From: Paenibacillus sp. FSL K6-1330
GTDB lineage: Bacteria > Bacillota > Bacilli > Paenibacillales > Paenibacillaceae
DNA length: 64,000 nt
Assembly: GCF_037976825.1 (NCBI RefSeq)
Contig: NZ_CP150269.1
Location: 6,313,501 to 6,377,500, forward strand
Reading direction: 5' to 3'
This document shows positions 61,021-64,000 of the stretch, piece after piece (position 1 is the stretch's first letter; every line of letters begins with the position of its first letter). The translations under genes and the position numbers were made by a program. Under the pieces are notes generated by a model that was given only the letters and a program-made list of their open reading frames with translations, searched no databases and had not been told where the DNA came from.

Positions 61021-61094
61021 TGGAGGCGCCACCCAGATTCGAACTGGGGATAAAGCTTTTGCAGAGCTGTGCCTTACCACTTGGCTATGGCGCC
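61021..61094 (-). tRNA. tRNA-Cys (GCA)
   Basis: Anticodon loop CTGCAAA; GGCGCCA acceptor; CCA encoded. Confidence 0.93.
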
Positions 61095-61105
61095 AGAAAT
61101 AAAAA

Positions 61106-61180
61106 TGGAGCGGACGACGGGAATCGAACCCGCGACCCTCGCCTTGGCAAGGCGATGCTCTACCGCTGAGCCACGTCCGC
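61106..61180 (-). tRNA. tRNA-Gly (GCC)
   Basis: Anticodon loop TTGCCAA in stem TCGCC/GGCGA; CCA encoded. Confidence 0.95.
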
Positions 61181-61195
61181 AAACATAAAAATCAA

Positions 61196-61270
61196 TGGCT
61201 GGGGATATAGGATTCGAACCTATGCATGACGGAGTCAAAGTCCGTTGCCTTACCGCTTGGCTAATCCCCA
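61196..61270 (-). tRNA. tRNA-Gln (TTG)
   Basis: Anticodon loop CTTTGAC in stem ACGGA/TCCGT; CCA encoded. Confidence 0.95.
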
Positions 61271-61288
61271 ACATTTTTAAAAAAACTA

Positions 61289-61365
61289 TGGGGCGACCGA
61301 TGGGTCTCGAACCCACGAATGCCGGAACCACAATCCGGTGCGTTAACCCCTTCGCCACGATCGCC
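61289..61365 (-). tRNA. tRNA-His (GTG), copy 1
   Basis: Loop TTGTGGT with the extra 5' G (G-1) pairing C73; CCA encoded. Nearly identical to the copy at 61410. Confidence 0.95.
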
Positions 61366-61409
61366 ATAATGTAATAGTTTTTTTAGAGAATAATCATAAT
61401 GAAATAATG

Positions 61410-61483
61410 GGCGACCGATGGGTCTCGAACCCACGAATGCCGGAACCACAATCCGGTGCGTTAACCCCTTCGCCACGATCGCC
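61410..61483 (-). tRNA. tRNA-His (GTG), copy 2
   Basis: Same body as copy 1 but with one C fewer before the 3' end, so the encoded CCA is not complete. Separated from copy 1 by 44 bp. Confidence 0.93.
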
Positions 61484-61504
61484 AAGTTCATTATAAATAT
61501 TCAA

Positions 61505-61578
61505 TGGCAGGGGCAGCAGGAATTGAACCCACACCAACGGTTTTGGAGACCGTTGTTCTACCTTTAAACTATGCCCCT
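61505..61578 (-). tRNA. tRNA-Trp (CCA)
   Basis: Anticodon loop CTCCAAA; the effector for the trpS T-box at 34539. CCA encoded. Confidence 0.95.
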
Positions 61579-61584
61579 AAAAAC

Positions 61585-61669
61585 TGGTGGAGGATGATGG
61601 ATTCGAACCACCGAACTCGAAGAGAGCAGATTTACAGTCTGCCGTGTTTAGCCACTTCACTAATCCTCC
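61585..61669 (-). tRNA. tRNA-Tyr (GTA)
   Basis: Class II tRNA, loop CTGTAAA, long variable arm; CCA encoded. Confidence 0.95.
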
Positions 61670-61673
61670 AGAA

Positions 61674-61749
<76 letters not shown>

Positions 61750-61771
61750 ATATAAAGTTATAAAACGTACA

Positions 61772-61847
<76 letters not shown>

Positions 61848-61916
61848 TTAAAGCTCTTCGCGAACTTTGACGGAACCCAATATCGGATACTCATCTCATC
61901 CCAAAGTTATAAATAA

Positions 61917-61993
61917 TGGCGGAACTGACGGGATTCGAACCCGCGATCTCCTGCGTGACAGGCAGGCATGTTAGGCCTCTACACCACAGTTCC
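61917..61993 (-). tRNA. tRNA-Asp (GTC)
   Basis: Loop CTGTCAC in stem CCTGC/GCAGG; CCA encoded. Confidence 0.95.
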
Positions 61994-62023
61994 ATGAGGC
62001 ATTATCGCTATCGCGATATAAAT

Positions 62024-62100
<77 letters not shown>

Positions 62101-62187
62101 TCATTAAAAGGGTTGCTTGTATGGGGTCCCCGAATAGTAATCGGAATTACTTGCGAAGCATGAGCTTCACTTTTTGGGGATAAATCA

Positions 62188-62263
62188 TGGTGGAGGCTGA
62201 GGGGATCGAACCCCCGACCCTCTGCTTGTAAGGCAGATGCTCTCCCAGCTGAGCTAAGCCTCC
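62188..62263 (-). tRNA. tRNA-Val (TAC)
   Basis: Loop CTTACAA in stem TCTGC/GCAGA; CCA encoded. Confidence 0.95.
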
Positions 62264-62319
62264 GTAACAAAGCGACTTTAATCATACCAAAATCTGATAT
62301 AAGAAGCAAGTGTTTTTCA

Positions 62320-62345
62320 AAAGAAAGTGGTGACCCGTAGGGGAT
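62320..62345 (-). repeat. Detached copy of tRNA-Glu 3' end
   Basis: 26 bp identical to 62432-62457, which holds the CCA, acceptor and part of the T arm of the intact tRNA-Glu plus upstream flank. No anticodon arm accompanies it, so it is not a tRNA gene. Confidence 0.8.
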
Positions 62346-62439
62346 ACTCTCACTTCGTTCTAGACTGCGAAGCCTATACTACCGAAGTTAAGCTCCGACG
62401 AACCGACGGGATTCTCATCCCCTGATGCAATAAAGAAAG

Positions 62440-62514
62440 TGGTGACCCGTAGGGGATTCGAACCCCTGTTACCTCCGTGAAAGGGAGGTGTCTTAACCCC
62501 TTGACCAACGGGCC
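62440..62514 (-). tRNA. tRNA-Glu (TTC)
   Basis: Loop CTTTCAC in stem CCTCC/GGAGG; CCA encoded. Confidence 0.95.
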
Positions 62515-62530
62515 TTGCTTGAAATAATAG

Positions 62531-62622
62531 TGGCGGAGAGAGAGGGATTCGAACCCTCGAGACGCTTTTGGCGCCTACACGATTTCCAATCGTGCTCCTT
62601 CGGCCAACTCGGACACCTCTCC
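62531..62622 (-). tRNA. tRNA-Ser (GGA)
   Basis: Class II tRNA with long variable arm, loop TTGGAAA; CCA encoded. Confidence 0.95.
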
Positions 62623-62627
62623 ATAAA

Positions 62628-62703
62628 TGGCTCCCCGAACAGGACTCGAACCTGTGACAACTCGATTAACAGTCGAGTGCTCTACCAACTGAGCTATCAG
62701 GGA
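62628..62703 (-). tRNA. tRNA-Asn (GTT)
   Basis: Loop CTGTTAA in stem CTCGA/TCGAG; CCA encoded. First tRNA after the 23S gene in the direction of transcription. Confidence 0.95.
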
Positions 62704-62776
62704 ACAATATTTAATTCAAGTGATTGATCACCTGAAAACTAGATACGAAACGAATTTGCAGCACATTGAAATAGTT
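62704..62776 (-). other. Spacer between 23S rRNA and tRNA-Asn, no 5S gene
   Basis: 73 bp containing GTATCTAGTTTTCAGG on the minus strand, a common element of rRNA processing spacers in Bacilli. Too short for a 5S gene (about 117 nt), and no 5S sequence is visible here. Confidence 0.7.

Positions 62777-64000
<1,224 letters not shown>

Noticed and set aside
62384..62396. GAAGTTAAGCTCC as a 5S rRNA gene
   Set aside because: Only 13 nt match, the sense strand is opposite to the operon, and the rest of 5S is missing. Kept only as a possible scar.

Overview
The window comes from a spore-forming, low-to-moderate GC Firmicute, most probably Paenibacillus or a close relative. The evidence is the many Bacillales-type genes and sporulation genes: two alpha/beta SASPs, sspI, yunB, ylbJ, a YjcZ-like peptide and sda. 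Other pointers are a Bacillus-type DnaB/DnaI helicase-loading pair, S-box and T-box leaders, a Lia-type envelope-stress locus, and a tRNA array in nearly the order of the B. subtilis trnD cluster. Menaquinone is apparently made by the futalosine route (mqnE). I see no phage, transposase, CRISPR array or obvious island; this is largely core chromosome.

Layout. 1-2540: dnaI and dnaB (minus). 2.7-13.7 kb: a region syntenic with the B. subtilis yui/yum/yut block: yuiB, two NDH-2-like flavoproteins, ferredoxin-NADP reductase, an ErpA-type A-type carrier, NifU-like YutI and YuzB, with hemQ, mqnE and a previously unlisted sda gene. The sda promoter carries a cluster of DnaA boxes. 13.9-16.8 kb: metN-metI-metQ methionine transporter under an S-box. 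16.9-24.2 kb: a HEPN-type protein, ctaA, a thioredoxin-like protein, a DUF2515 protein, a MurJ/YtgP-like flippase, DUF456 and a HAD phosphatase. 24.4-30.2 kb: an SRPBCC protein, a class B PBP, a membrane-anchored transglutaminase and an MFS transporter. 30.3-36.9 kb: small spore genes, a Toprim protein, SCO and ctaB for cytochrome oxidase assembly, trpS with a Trp T-box, and an aldose epimerase flanked by two near-identical SASP genes. 37-43.3 kb: pepF, YycC-like, truncated globin, ylbJ and nadK. 43.3-47.2 kb: yutD, lipA, lytH-like M23 peptidase and yunB. 47.3-55.2 kb: an ArsR/SRPBCC operon with palindromic operators, ysgA-like rRNA/tRNA methylase, ktrA/C-like, sspI, prfC, zwf and a ywmB-like gene. 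55.4-60.2 kb: a Lia/Psp envelope-stress gene set with two PspA paralogues. 60.8-64 kb: seventeen tRNA genes and the 3' part of a 23S rRNA gene, all on the minus strand.

Functional themes. (i) Heme and respiration: hemQ, ctaA, ctaB, SCO, two NDH-2-like enzymes, mqnE and truncated globin are scattered but all present. (ii) Fe-S and redox: ErpA-type carrier, NifU-like protein, YumC-type reductase and LipA. (iii) Replication coupled to sporulation: dnaB/dnaI plus sda behind DnaA boxes. (iv) Envelope: PBP2-type enzyme, lipid II flippase-like protein, M23 peptidase and the Lia/Psp system. The most noteworthy signals are the DnaA-box array at sda, a two-copy structured intergenic repeat (about 4.06 and 12.85 kb), the duplicated-PspA Lia locus, the palindromic operators of the ArsR operon, and the anomalies of the rRNA-tRNA operon: no 5S gene between 23S and tRNA-Asn, tandem tRNA-His genes and a detached tRNA-Glu 3' fragment.
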